Positions 9,117 to 19,000 of a stretch of 64,000 nt of DNA are shown one piece after another. The notes under the pieces were generated by a model, which was not told the origin of the DNA, did no database searches, and saw only the letters and a program-made list of their open reading frames with translations. The stretch is from assembly GCF_017744695.1 (NCBI RefSeq), contig NZ_JAGIAS010000003.1, positions 744,001 to 808,000 on the forward strand, read 5' to 3'. The first letter of the stretch is position 1; every line of letters starts with the position of its first letter. A program made the position numbers and the translations under genes. This stretch comes from Dyadobacter sp. (GTDB lineage Bacteria > Bacteroidota > Bacteroidia > Cytophagales > Spirosomataceae).

Positions 9117-9193
9117 ATGCCCAAGGACGAAGTGCTCGATCTCTAAGGTCACAAATTGTGATCTTAGAGAAATCAGGAACCACCACACTAAGA
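9117..9193 (+). pseudogene. Possible relic of a second ORF6N gene with its palindrome
   Basis: Just after the intact gene, one frame reads SLRSQIVILEKSG from 9140, nearly the same as the SLRSQFVILKKG core of the upstream protein. A neighbouring frame supplies a plausible preceding stretch (PKDEVLDL), so a 1-nt frameshift would join them. Nothing before or after resembles the rest of an ORF6N domain. The 31-nt segment 9140-9170 is again palindromic, with arms of 15 nt, one mismatch and a central A. It may be a decayed duplicate, or a regulatory palindrome that merely resembles coding sequence. Confidence 0.4.
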
Positions 9194-10102
9194 TCAATGT
9201 GCGTAGGGATTGGGTGGAAAAATATGCACCTGGAACCCCTCCTGCTGCATTGCCTTCATAACTTGTTCAGAAGGCAGCTTCTTGAAAATAACGGCACACA
9301 AGACCTGTGACGGCATGAGCGAAGCCTTCACAAGGAAATTATGAAACGCGAGCTTTCGCTTGATCTTCCTGAATGCCGCCGAGGAATCATCCGCCTTTTC
9401 ACGGCCATAAGACGGATGATAGTAGTTATTGTTGATACCCTTGAACGCGACCGCCGGCAAGCCGATCCCATTCGCGAGCTTGTCCATCTCCCGCTCCGAC
9501 AGTTTGAAAACATAATTCCCAACCGTTTCGAAAGAATACCTGTTTTTCCAGTATTTCTGCAACGCCTTGGTGTCGAAGCGATCAAAAATATTCCGTAATG
9601 CCAACAGGAAGGGCATTTTCGAGATCGGATCGTGGGGCTCTACCAGGATCACAGCCTCGCGCGCAACCCGTAGCATCTCGTATACGCCCAGGTACGGACG
9701 CGGGAAGTGATGATAAGCTTCCTTGCAAAAGACGTAATCGAAGCTATTGTCGGCAAATGTCAAATGCTCCACATTCTCGACCGCATATTTGTCAATGAAC
9801 CCTCTTTCCTTCGACAAGGGCAAAAATGTGCCGGCAATATCGCTCGCAGTGGCATCCAACCCCTTTTTAAAAAAATGATTAGCATCGAAGCCGTAACCGT
9901 CCCCGACCGTCAGCCACGATTTCTTTTCGTTCACAAACGGATCTGTCAGTTCCAGCATGCGCTTATGAATCCAATGGTTGATGGTCTGATGCTCGTTGTC
10001 GTATTCCCACAGCTCTATGGCTTTATTTTTTGCTTCCGGAGTCGCATATTGCAACTCATACCATTCTGAATGCGCCTCGTGACTTTTCTTTTCGCTTGAC
10101 AT
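9194..10102 (-). CDS. Class I SAM-dependent methyltransferase (Methyltransf_11-like)
   Basis: This 302-residue protein has a glycine-rich SAM loop VGDGYG at 66-71, SDI at 87-89 ending strand 2, the motif DNSFDYVFCKEAYHHF at about 117-132 and VILVEPHDP near 150. This is the classic UbiE/Methyltransf_11 layout. The first ~60 residues are helical and charged, and the C-terminal ~150 residues probably form a substrate cap. There is no signal peptide. It stands alone on the minus strand, divergent from the glycosyltransferase at 10229, and presumably modifies the same glycan. The substrate is unknown. Confidence 0.75.
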   Translation of the reverse strand: MSSEKKSHEAHSEWYELQYATPEAKNKAIELWEYDNEHQTINHWIHKRMLELTDPFVNEKKSWLTVGDGYGFDANHFFKKGLDATASDIAGTFLPLSKERGFIDKYAVENVEHLTFADNSFDYVFCKEAYHHFPRPYLGVYEMLRVAREAVILVEPHDPISKMPFLLALRNIFDRFDTKALQKYWKNRYSFETVGNYVFKLSEREMDKLANGIGLPAVAFKGINNNYYHPSYGREKADDSSAAFRKIKRKLAFHNFLVKASLMPSQVLCAVIFKKLPSEQVMKAMQQEGFQVHIFPPNPYAH

Positions 10103-10124
10103 TTTCGGGTTACTGATTTTGCGA

Positions 10125-10132
10125 TAAAGATA
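10125..10132 (-). promoter_or_regulatory. Near-consensus -7 box (TATCTTTA) for the methyltransferase
   Basis: The minus strand reads TATCTTTA, one base away from TAnnTTTG, 22 nt before the ATG at 10102. It is divergent from the plus-strand box at 10170-10177. Confidence 0.3.
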
Positions 10133-10169
10133 GTTTCATCGAATAAAAATTATTTAAAGACAGAACTAT

Positions 10170-10177
10170 TAATTTTG
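10170..10177 (+). promoter_or_regulatory. Promoter -7 box (TAATTTTG) for the glycosyltransferase pair
   Basis: TAATTTTG matches TAnnTTTG and lies 51 nt before the ATG at 10229. A 17-codon open frame from 10188 overlaps the gene start; I treat it as chance. Confidence 0.5.
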
Positions 10178-10228
10178 CCCCTCTAAAATGAATATCCGAC
10201 CAAAACACGAATTATCGATAGCGATCAA

Positions 10229-11476
10229 ATGGTACTTCAACTAAGTACTTTTCATTGGGAAGGAGGCGCCGGGGTCGCTGCGGCAAGGCTGCATCAGGCA
10301 TTACTCAATGCCGGGGTCGATTCGCATTTGATGGTTTCGGAAATTTCCCGGCCCGGTCCTCAAACCGCTGCCTGGGCAGATTCCGCCTGGAAATCCCGAA
10401 AGGCCAGGGTGAATTTCGTCATGGAAAGGCTCAGCTTTCTTCCTTACGAAAAGGACAAATCGGTGCGTTTTGCCTTTTCTCCCGCAGCAATCGGAGCCGA
10501 TATTACCGATCATCCGTTAGTAAAGCAAGCTCGCATTATTCATTTGCATTGGATCAATTTCGGGTTTCTTTCCCTCAAATCACTTGAAAAACTGTTTGCG
10601 CTTGGGAAGCCGATCGTCTGGACGTTGCATGATATGTGGGCATTCACCGGCGGCTGCCATTATAACCGTGGTTGCGAGCGTTATCTTTCGCATTGCTGCT
10701 ATTGCCCATATCTCAAAAAGCCGGGCGAATATGATATTGCCTTTGCTCAATTCGAGAAAAAACAAGGGCTCTATAAAAGCGCTCCGGTAACGTTCGTCTC
10801 CCCCAGCCGGTGGCTGGATGCCCTGGTTCAAAAAGCAGGGTTGACTAATGGAAAACCGTCACTGACAATCCCCAATTGCATAGATACAGATTTTTTCAAA
10901 CCCGGAAACCGTAACGAAGCACGAAGGACATTCGGATTGCCGGCTGATAAAAAGTTGCTCCTTTTTGCCGGTGCCAACACACAAGACCCTCGCAAAGGAT
11001 ATACCTATTTCCAGAAAGCCATGCAGGATCCCAACCTCGCTGATACGGAAGTAGTGATCCTGGGAAAAGGTAAAGAAGAAGATTTCAGGAATATGCCGGT
11101 GAAAACGCATTTTCTGGGTAAAATCTCGGATGCGTACCAAATGGTACAAGCCTACAATGCAGCCGACATGCTTATAGTACCTTCGCTGGAAGATAACCTT
11201 CCCAACACCGTAATGGAGGCGATGTCATGCGGCACGCCCGCGGTAGGGTTCGATACAGGTGGTATTCCGGAAATGATAGGGCATTTGGAAAGCGGCTTCA
11301 TAACCGCGCCGAAGTCCGCTTCCGCGCTTTCCGAAGGTATTCAATGGCTATTGAAAAATAATGTTGATGGCTCCGTTTCGGAAAATGCACGTAAAAAGGT
11401 CTTGCAAGATTATTCGGAAGCAGTCGTAGCCGCGCAGTATGCCCAACTTTATGATTCCCTGCTCCATGGACAATAG
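10229..11476 (+). CDS. GT-B glycosyltransferase, family 4
   Basis: The 415-residue protein has the N-terminal pattern STFHWEGGAGVAAARLHQAL and a WTLHDMWAFTGGCHYNRGC segment with paired cysteines, seen in WcaC-like family 4 transferases. The C-terminal donor-binding domain contains VPSLEDNLPNTVMEAMSCG (about 317-335), whose E-x7-E pair contacts the nucleotide sugar. It is a retaining transferase, donor unknown. It overlaps the next glycosyltransferase by 11 nt, so the two are translationally coupled. Confidence 0.88.
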   Translation: MVLQLSTFHWEGGAGVAAARLHQALLNAGVDSHLMVSEISRPGPQTAAWADSAWKSRKARVNFVMERLSFLPYEKDKSVRFAFSPAAIGADITDHPLVKQARIIHLHWINFGFLSLKSLEKLFALGKPIVWTLHDMWAFTGGCHYNRGCERYLSHCCYCPYLKKPGEYDIAFAQFEKKQGLYKSAPVTFVSPSRWLDALVQKAGLTNGKPSLTIPNCIDTDFFKPGNRNEARRTFGLPADKKLLLFAGANTQDPRKGYTYFQKAMQDPNLADTEVVILGKGKEEDFRNMPVKTHFLGKISDAYQMVQAYNAADMLIVPSLEDNLPNTVMEAMSCGTPAVGFDTGGIPEMIGHLESGFITAPKSASALSEGIQWLLKNNVDGSVSENARKKVLQDYSEAVVAAQYAQLYDSLLHGQ

Positions 11477-12242
11477 CCCGCTGCTGACGATCATTACCGT
11501 TACTTTTCAGGCCGAAAAATTTCTCGGCCGCACGCTCGACAGTGTAAAAAATGCTATATCCAACGTGCCGAACCCGGCGCGATTGGAATACCTGATTATA
11601 GATGGCGGTTCCAAAGACCAGACACTCGCGATTGCCGCGGAGTATCGCTTTGTCTCGAAGATCATATCCGAGAAGGATAAAGGACTCTACGACGCCATGA
11701 ACAAAGGTTTGAGACTTGCCTCGGGAAAATATGTTTGGTTTTTGAATGCGGGAGATGAGGCCTTTGACGGTCAAACGTTAGAACACCTTTTAATCTCGCT
11801 CGAAACCGGCGCGGCAGTTTACTACAGTGACGCCATGATGGTTCGCGAGAACGGTACCGAGGTCGGCCTGCGCAGTCACTTTACACCTCACACTTTACCT
11901 GAAAACCTTCGCTGGCAAGATTTCGCATTAGGCATGAAAGTCTGCCACCAGGCATTCATCGCGAGAAAGGATATAGCGCCTTTCTATGAGTACGAGAATC
12001 TCAGCGCGGACATCGACTGGGAAATCGAATGCCTGAAACGGGCCGAAACCGTACAATTTCTGCCTTTCGTTCTTTGTCGTTACCTTTTGGGAGGCCTGTC
12101 CGTCAAAAATCACCGTCGCTCACTCACCGACCGGTACAAAGTGCTTAGAAAGCATTTTGGATTTGTACCAACGCTCTTCAATCACCTGCGGATATTCTGG
12201 CGGGGATATTGGTTCGCACGGAAAAACGGAAAATACTGGTAA
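11466..12242 (+). CDS. GT-A glycosyltransferase, family 2
   Basis: The start is taken at the ATG 11466 (MDNSPLLTIITVTFQAEKFL), which puts the GT-A strand and loop at the N-terminus. An in-frame ATG at 11439 would add nine residues inside the upstream gene. The 258-residue protein has LIIDGGSKDQT (nucleotide binding), SEKDKGLYDAMNKGL and FLNAGDE (acidic metal motif). This WbbL/WcaA-like layout is frequent in polysaccharide clusters. It is soluble, with no transmembrane segments. It probably adds one sugar of the repeat unit after or before the overlapping family 4 enzyme. Confidence 0.88.
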   Translation: MDNSPLLTIITVTFQAEKFLGRTLDSVKNAISNVPNPARLEYLIIDGGSKDQTLAIAAEYRFVSKIISEKDKGLYDAMNKGLRLASGKYVWFLNAGDEAFDGQTLEHLLISLETGAAVYYSDAMMVRENGTEVGLRSHFTPHTLPENLRWQDFALGMKVCHQAFIARKDIAPFYEYENLSADIDWEIECLKRAETVQFLPFVLCRYLLGGLSVKNHRRSLTDRYKVLRKHFGFVPTLFNHLRIFWRGYWFARKNGKYW

Positions 12243-12251
12243 GCGCACCTG

Positions 12252-13556
12252 CTATTCCCACGTAATCCACGACTTCGCATCCTTGGCGCTTACCATGTCG
12301 TACGTTTCGTCTGACGTTTGGATCAGGTAAAAACCGCTGGCATCATAAAGCAACTTCGCCGACTCGGCCGCCGCTCCGCCCTCCGGAATCTTGCCATAAG
12401 TACCCGCTGGCGAAAATATCGCACGCCCGTCAGCTGTAAATGTAGGCGGGGCCGGAGCATGCCCATAATCAAGGAAAATACTTTCTCCGTCGTAAAAAAT
12501 AGGCGCAAACAAGTCGTTTCGGGCACTTACGCCAGGCTGATAAACATAAAATGCGTATATCGATTCATCCGATTTAAGGTCAGCTACTTTGAATGCGTCA
12601 TCCACTCCATTGACGTGGAACCCTTTTGCTGACCGCCAGTCTCCGCCCGATTCGATAGGTGTCTGCCACCATCTTTTTGCTGCCGCCAGATCAACCGAAA
12701 TCGGCTTGATCGCACTCACGACAGTTCCCGTGGCTCCTCCGCCGGAAAAACCCAACTGTGTCGCATTTCCATTCCAGGTAATGTTACTGAATCCCGTGAT
12801 CGTCTGCGAGCCGTTCACCAGCGGGGACACGAACGCAACGCCCGTGGGCGTAAGGTAATAACTCGTTGTAAACGTCTTCGGCGTACTGCCATTCAGCCAG
12901 GTAAGTTTAACATTCCGGGACTTTTGGTTAACAGTGATTTCGTAGGTATTGGCTCCAAGTGTAACACGCTTGAAGTAAGGGATATACCTGGCAATGTTAT
13001 GAAACAGTAAAGCCTTGGCCAGATCGCCATTCGTATAAGCCGTTGCCTGCGCCTGCGTTGCCTTGGTGAGTACCAGGCGGCTCTGGTTCTTGCGGCCGAC
13101 GAAAGCTATCCGCTCCGAAGTTACCGAATCACCGTAAATGCTGAATTCAAAATCGGATTTAAGCCCTTCGCCAAGTGTACCGCCATTCACCTCGTTGTCG
13201 GGATCTGCCAGCACATGCAGGTAAGAGTAAGTGTCAAATATCAATGAAGGCGTTTGCAGGGCTGCCAACCTGAAACTACTTTCTTTGGGTTTTGCGGCTG
13301 AGGCATCCGAGAAATCGGAGAACATAGTCACCCGGTTTTTATCATCAAATTTGAAATAAAACCCATAACTACCCCCACCTCCCGGATACATAACCGCATT
13401 CCAACCATAGGGAGCTTCTATAAGCTGTTTTTCGTATGAAGCCAGTGCCGCATTCAGACGCACATCTGCCGACTCCTCAAAAACGGTGTCGTCCTTGTTT
13501 TCGCACGAGAAGAAAACAGTGGTCAGAAACAGCAGGTATAAAAATGATCTCTTCAT
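12252..13556 (-). CDS. DUF4302 lipoprotein
   Basis: This 434-residue protein begins with a lipoprotein signal (hydrophobic stretch, then VFFSC with the lipidated cysteine at about 18). The next section, including LNAALASYEKQLIEAPYGWNA and then YGFYFKFD, is characteristic of DUF4302, a Bacteroidota-only family of unknown activity usually encoded next to SusC/SusD pairs. It is the last gene of the four-gene operon from 19368 and starts 7 nt after the metallohydrolase gene. It is likely anchored to the outer membrane and part of the same uptake complex. No catalytic motif is visible. Confidence 0.82.
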   Translation of the reverse strand: MKRSFLYLLFLTTVFFSCENKDDTVFEESADVRLNAALASYEKQLIEAPYGWNAVMYPGGGGSYGFYFKFDDKNRVTMFSDFSDASAAKPKESSFRLAALQTPSLIFDTYSYLHVLADPDNEVNGGTLGEGLKSDFEFSIYGDSVTSERIAFVGRKNQSRLVLTKATQAQATAYTNGDLAKALLFHNIARYIPYFKRVTLGANTYEITVNQKSRNVKLTWLNGSTPKTFTTSYYLTPTGVAFVSPLVNGSQTITGFSNITWNGNATQLGFSGGGATGTVVSAIKPISVDLAAAKRWWQTPIESGGDWRSAKGFHVNGVDDAFKVADLKSDESIYAFYVYQPGVSARNDLFAPIFYDGESIFLDYGHAPAPPTFTADGRAIFSPAGTYGKIPEGGAAAESAKLLYDASGFYLIQTSDETYDMVSAKDAKSWITWE

Positions 13557-13562
13557 CTGGCA

Positions 13563-14495
13563 TTAAAAAAGTTTATTCATCGAAGTCCGCACTCTTTTCT
13601 GCAGACTGTAAAAATCAATTTTCCACGTGTTCTTGTAATAGGCTACAATAATAGCCTCTTTTTGCCGCAATGCGGCCTGCGCTTGCGCCTTTGTTACACC
13701 ATGCGGACTGGTTCCCTCGGGAATGGAGTTAACCAGTTTCTCAAAACCGACTTTTCCTTCGGTTAGCATCATTGCGATCATCTCCACAAAATCTTCATCA
13801 AAGGCGGAGGAGCTGTAAGCGGTAATGAAACCATCGCGACGTGCGTCCGAATCACTCCAGTTGATCCAGTTTCCTCCCTGGTAATAGGATTTCGATATGT
13901 TCTTATATTCTACCGGATACAATACTGTTTGGTGCAAAATGTGTCCGAATTCGTGGTGGATCGTGTGCAGGAACCAGTCTTTTACAAAAGACGAATCTCT
14001 TCCGGGATCATATCCCGCCATTCCTTTAATCTTGAAAAGATTCACTCCGTACAAAATCACCTTCCGGCCGCCTTCCGCGGTACCGAGTGTAATCGACCCC
14101 TCCGAATTATACTCATTACTTCCTGAAAGGATAAAAGATTTGGGGGAATACTTGTTGTAAAACACTTTGCCTGCTTCCTCGACATATGGATTCGTCCAGG
14201 CCTTCCTGATCGTACTCAAAAGAGGTATCACCTGAGCTTCGTCGGGCGGCACCAGGTTTTTAGTAATATTGCCAAATTCAAACTGGTTCCATTTGTACTG
14301 GGCCGAAATGTTATATGGAACCACCAGACTATCATGGATCCACCGATCGATCGGACCTTCTACCCAGGTAGGACCGCCAATGCCGGGGATATCGTCTACT
14401 TCACCGATCGAGTCTTCCTTACAAGACGTTAGCGTCGTACTGCACAAAATGGCAGCGACGGCGTAGAATGCAAAATGTTTGAATATCATTTTCAT
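13563..14495 (-). CDS. SusC/D-associated zinc metallohydrolase lipoprotein
   Basis: This 310-residue protein has a lipoprotein signal ending in LTSC (C25). It carries a zinc-protease-type motif, HEFGH at residues 181-185 within a TIHHEFGHILHQ helix, with further acidic residues downstream (FDEDFVEMIAMML) that could supply the third ligand. It fits the family named substrate import-associated zinc metallohydrolase lipoprotein, found beside SusC/SusD genes. Position third in the operon after SusC and SusD supports a role in processing the captured ligand at the cell surface. The true substrate, peptide or otherwise, is not known. Confidence 0.85.
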   Translation of the reverse strand: MKMIFKHFAFYAVAAILCSTTLTSCKEDSIGEVDDIPGIGGPTWVEGPIDRWIHDSLVVPYNISAQYKWNQFEFGNITKNLVPPDEAQVIPLLSTIRKAWTNPYVEEAGKVFYNKYSPKSFILSGSNEYNSEGSITLGTAEGGRKVILYGVNLFKIKGMAGYDPGRDSSFVKDWFLHTIHHEFGHILHQTVLYPVEYKNISKSYYQGGNWINWSDSDARRDGFITAYSSSAFDEDFVEMIAMMLTEGKVGFEKLVNSIPEGTSPHGVTKAQAQAALRQKEAIIVAYYKNTWKIDFYSLQKRVRTSMNKLF

Positions 14496-14510
14496 GGTTA
14501 AATGGCTTTC

Positions 14511-15983
14511 TTATCTGGGGTTCTGTGCTATACCTGAAAGTGCCGCTGTTTGCGGAATTTGCAGCACCCTGCGATTATCACCGGCAGGAACCGTGATCAC
14601 CGATCCGGCCTTGGTTGTATGACTAACGGGAGCATTATAGCGCTGAAGATCAAACCAGCGCATACCCTCCTGTAAAAACTCAATACGCTTGAAATCCAGC
14701 ACGGTGTTGACAATGTTATTTCTGAGATTGCTGGATCCATAGTAACTCGACATACTACCAGCTGTAACCTTATGGGTTGCAGCATTATAGTTGGCTACAC
14801 GCTTGCTGATATAGGTATTGAGGTCTGTCAGGCACGCTGCCGTATTGTTGAGATACGCATTGGCCTCGATCCGGTTGAAGAGCACCTCCTCCACCGTAAA
14901 CAAAGGTAACATCACATAAGGAAGCCCGATCTCCGCATTCACCGATTCTCTAACAAAGTATTCGGTCAGTTTCGGGATGAAATAATTGTTGTCGCCCCGG
15001 TAGTAAAGCGGGAATACCCAGCTCGCATTGCCAGCGATTATTTGCTCGCTCTGTGAAATCTCCTGCCATTTGGTATAGGTCAATCCATACCGGTAGTTTG
15101 CTACGTAGCGCCCGAAATTCGATCCCGTTTCGGCCAATAGCAAATTGGCATTCTGAGTCGCGCGGGAATAGGTATTGAATAGCTCGGCCGGCGACATACT
15201 GGCATAAGTCGTGTTCCACGGGCGTAAATTTTCTCCGAAGTTATTGCTCGGGAAAGCCGCATTGGCATACTGCACTACCTTCTGATAATCCTTTTTCACC
15301 AGGTAGAACCGGCTGGCAAATGCATTTGCGGCCGCCAGGTTGAAATGGTACTTCGGCACCGTATAAGTTCCGTCGCTTATCAGCGGCAAACCCTCGAGTA
15401 AATCCTTTTCGATCATTTGGTATACACCGGCAACGGTACCGCGCTCGTATTGCTTGATCACCACATCCTCGGGCACAGTCACGTAAGGAATACCAGGACT
15501 GTCATTGGCTTGCTGCGCATCAAAAAATTTGCAGTAATAGTTGACCAGCATAAAATGGGCGTAAGCACGGGCCAGCAACGCCTCCCCTTTCTGGGCACTG
15601 TAATTTTCAGGATCGGCAACCTTGCTGATAATGTCCAGCGCTTCATTTGCTACTGAAACGGCACGATAACATTCGGCCCAGTAATTGTCCGGGGAATCCT
15701 GCACGTCCACAGTCGCTTCCACTACTTCGAAAAGGAAAGATCCCCGGTTGGTCTTGTCATCCTGTCCCACGCCTTTGTCACCCACATTGTCGCTCATTGT
15801 CTCTCCAAACACCACGTAACTACCCTGTGGGTACGCGGTGGTAAGCAGTTGAGAGACCTGCTTGGGCGTATTAATGGTCGCCCGGGTACTGTCCGGTTCC
15901 TTGGACAGGAAATCCTCGCAACCGGCAAGTGCCAGTAGCGGGAGGATCAGTGCAACTGTTTTTAATTTTTTGATGGTAACCAT
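14511..15983 (-). CDS. RagB/SusD-family nutrient-binding lipoprotein
   Basis: SusD proteins form the lid on a SusC barrel and bind the ligand. I take the start at MVTIKKLKTV (15983), which gives a compact signal peptide ending LALAGCEDFLS; an upstream ATG (16007) would add eight residues. The sequence shows TPR-like helices with RAYAHFMLVNYYCKFF (typical SusD), a VLFNRIEANAYLNN helix and the C-terminal RRVLQIPQTAALSG ending where family members carry an L-Q-NPxY-like end. Length is about 490 residues, normal. It follows the SusC gene by about 28 nt. Confidence 0.92.
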   Translation of the reverse strand: MVTIKKLKTVALILPLLALAGCEDFLSKEPDSTRATINTPKQVSQLLTTAYPQGSYVVFGETMSDNVGDKGVGQDDKTNRGSFLFEVVEATVDVQDSPDNYWAECYRAVSVANEALDIISKVADPENYSAQKGEALLARAYAHFMLVNYYCKFFDAQQANDSPGIPYVTVPEDVVIKQYERGTVAGVYQMIEKDLLEGLPLISDGTYTVPKYHFNLAAANAFASRFYLVKKDYQKVVQYANAAFPSNNFGENLRPWNTTYASMSPAELFNTYSRATQNANLLLAETGSNFGRYVANYRYGLTYTKWQEISQSEQIIAGNASWVFPLYYRGDNNYFIPKLTEYFVRESVNAEIGLPYVMLPLFTVEEVLFNRIEANAYLNNTAACLTDLNTYISKRVANYNAATHKVTAGSMSSYYGSSNLRNNIVNTVLDFKRIEFLQEGMRWFDLQRYNAPVSHTTKAGSVITVPAGDNRRVLQIPQTAALSGIAQNPR

Positions 15984-16011
15984 ATCTTTAAGATGAATCA
16001 TCCTCAAACCT

Positions 16012-19000
16012 TTATAATGTCAGTTTCAAAGCAACCGTAAACTGCTTCTGGATCGGCTGCGCAACCCCACCCGAATTGAAAAATTCCGGATCCTGCCCTT
16101 TCAGCTTCTTATCCGAATAGATCAGCCACGGATTAATCGACGACACCTGAATGCTCGCAGCCTTGAAACCATAGCGTGTAATCACCTGCAATGGCAGCTT
16201 GTAGGCCAGCGAAACCGACTTCAACCGTATAAAATCACCCTTCGCAACGCGCTCGGTGGAATAGTTGTAAATGTTGTAAGGATAGGTACCTTGCAAATAT
16301 TGTTGTTCAAGCTGATCCGCGATGGAAGGCGTCGCTCCAAGCTTCTCGTCGCCCGGTAATACCCAACGATCCAGAAATTCCTTCGGCATAGCGTCTAGAT
16401 CGCTAAATGAGCTTTTATACAATGGATTGAGACGAATTTTATTCCCTGCCTGATAGGTAAAGAACACATTCAGTGAAAGCCCTTTGTAGCTTAGCGTATT
16501 ATTGAACCCGCCCGTAAACGGAGGATCAACCGGGCCTTCATATTTGAGGTACTGGATATTCTGGTCCTGCAAATACACATCCGAGCTCACTTCCCCGTTC
16601 TCGTTCAAAAAGATCGGCACACCGGTTTTGGGATTCAAAGCGCGGTAGTCGATCGAGAAAAGGCTGCGTACCGGCTTACCCTCCACATTGGCACCTTCGG
16701 CCTTCACGAGGTCGAATATCCCGGGGCTATTATTTACATTCGTAATGAGCGTATGTGAATACCCGAACGTAATGCGCGAACGAAAATCCCAATCACGGTT
16801 CTTAAACAGCACGCCGTCTACCGAAAAGTCGGCACCGTAGGATTCCATATCGGCATAGTTGGCGATTTTGTAAATCTGCCCTCCTATTCCGGACGTCTTG
16901 ATCTGGTCAATCAGGTCGAAACTATTGCGTATGTAGGCATCAAGCGTAAAATTGATTCGGTTAGCAAACAAACCGACATCGAGACCGACGTTACCACTGT
17001 ACAATTTTTCCCAGGTCAGCTCGGTATTTTGCAGCGATGCGAGCTGTATCGCCGATTCTTTTTCATCCGCATAAGGTCGGCGTGTGATGATGCTTTGTAG
17101 TAAAACGGCTGCATTGGTAGCGGGACCGGTATCGGCAGAAAGCCCATAGCTCAACCGCAGGCGCCCCATACTCAGCCATTTTATATTTTTGAAAAAATTC
17201 TCCCGATCGAAATTCCACGATCCCGCAATCGTGTACGTAGGCAGCCAGCGCGCGATAGCCGACTTTCCAAAGCGGTTCGAGCCGTCGTAGCGAACGTAAC
17301 CGGTAAGGTTGTACTTTCCGTCCAACGTGTAACCAAGACTTCCATAGAATGCCGCAAAACGCTCATAGTCCATTTGCATTCCGTAATACTGGAAATTGGT
17401 TTCGATGGTTTGCTTTAAAATGCGATAATCTACGAAAGGAGTGCCGCCCTGGTCGTACTGGAAACCGTAGCCCGTATTGTTCGAATTCTGGCGGTTGGTA
17501 AATTTCACCTCCTGGCCCACCAGCGCATTCACTTCGTGTCTCTCTCCCAACTTCTGGTTGTAGCGAAGGTTGTTCCGAACGTTATAAAACAACATCTGAT
17601 CCTCGTTGCGGTTATAAAAACCTCCGCTCGGCAAAACCACCACCGGGTACGCATTGGGCACGTCAGGGTCGGTATAAAGGTATTTGTTGGCTAGTGCGAT
17701 CGTGGAATTATCCGCTGCACGATAGGCATTGGCCATGTTGCTGTGCTCGGTAATGGTATGCTCCCGGCCTGTTTGTATATAGCGTAATGCGCCCAGAAAA
17801 TCATAGCTAAGGTTGTCCGTGATTTTGTATGAAAGATTTCCCTGTAACTTGATGTCGGCCAGAGTCAGGTTGATCTTGTTGTTAGCCAGTTCCGAAATAA
17901 TATTGAAAGGGGCGAAATTTCTGCGAAAGAATTCGAGATTACCATTCTGATCGTAAGCCGTGAGCGTCCGGCTGGTATTCAATGCGTAGCTGAATGGGTT
18001 AATATCAAAATCACGGTCATACTTACCTTCTACCGGGTTGCTCCGGCGGCTCAACGAGCCGGGCGCTTGCTGCCTCCTTACCGACGCCAGCGTAGTAAGT
18101 CCAATGCTCAGGCGGTCAGAGAGCTGATAATTGTTATTAAAATTTAGTGTATACCTCTTGACCTTGTCCGCGATCGTCCAGCCATTATCATCCAGATAAC
18201 TTACTGACGCATAAGAACTCGATTTTTCAGTTCCGAACGAGACACTCAGCGAATGTTCGTGGATAAAGTTTTGCTTAAACAGTACGTCGAACCAGTCGGT
18301 ATTGGCCCTGGCGTAGCCCATCAGAAAATTCCGCTTCGCTTGGGTGGAGTTTTCCAATGGGAAATTACCCTGGTCGTCACCTGTCATCAGGTTGTACATT
18401 TTACCGTATACGCCATAATCCGGCTTCGAGAGTATACTGGTATTTAAATAGCCCTTTCTTTCCAATTCACCCAGCACCGACATTTGCTGCGCCGAGTTCA
18501 TGATGTTGAAATTACGGTAAGAAGGCACGAGCTGCGTGCTGAAATTCCCGGAATAAGTAATCACCGGCTTGCCACTTTTCCCTTTTTTGGTTGTAATTAC
18601 AATCACCCCGTTCATCGCGCGGGCCCCATACAATGCAGCAGCTGCGGCGTCTTTCAAGATGTCGAAAGTCTCTATATCGTTCGGGTTAAGCCCTGCCACA
18701 GCTGAGCCCAGCAATGTCGTAGGGTCGCCGCTGGAAAGCTGGTCGTTGGAGATATTCACAATGTCTTCCTGCACAACGCCATCGATCACCCAAAGTGGTT
18801 TGTTGGCACCATTCAATGAGGTAGCTCCGCGGATACGGATTTTGGGTGCGGCCCCGAAGGTACCGGAAACATTCTGGATCGAAACGCCCGCCGCGCGGCC
18901 TTCCAGCATCCGGCTGACGTCGGGCAGACCATCGATCTTTACGTCATCGGTTTTAAGCGTCACCGCCGAACCCGTGAATTTGTCCTTATTGATTTGCTGA

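Noticed and set aside
10188..10241. 17-codon leader-peptide candidate before the family 4 glycosyltransferase
   Set aside because: Too short and composed of ordinary residues; no regulatory codon run or hairpin accompanies it.
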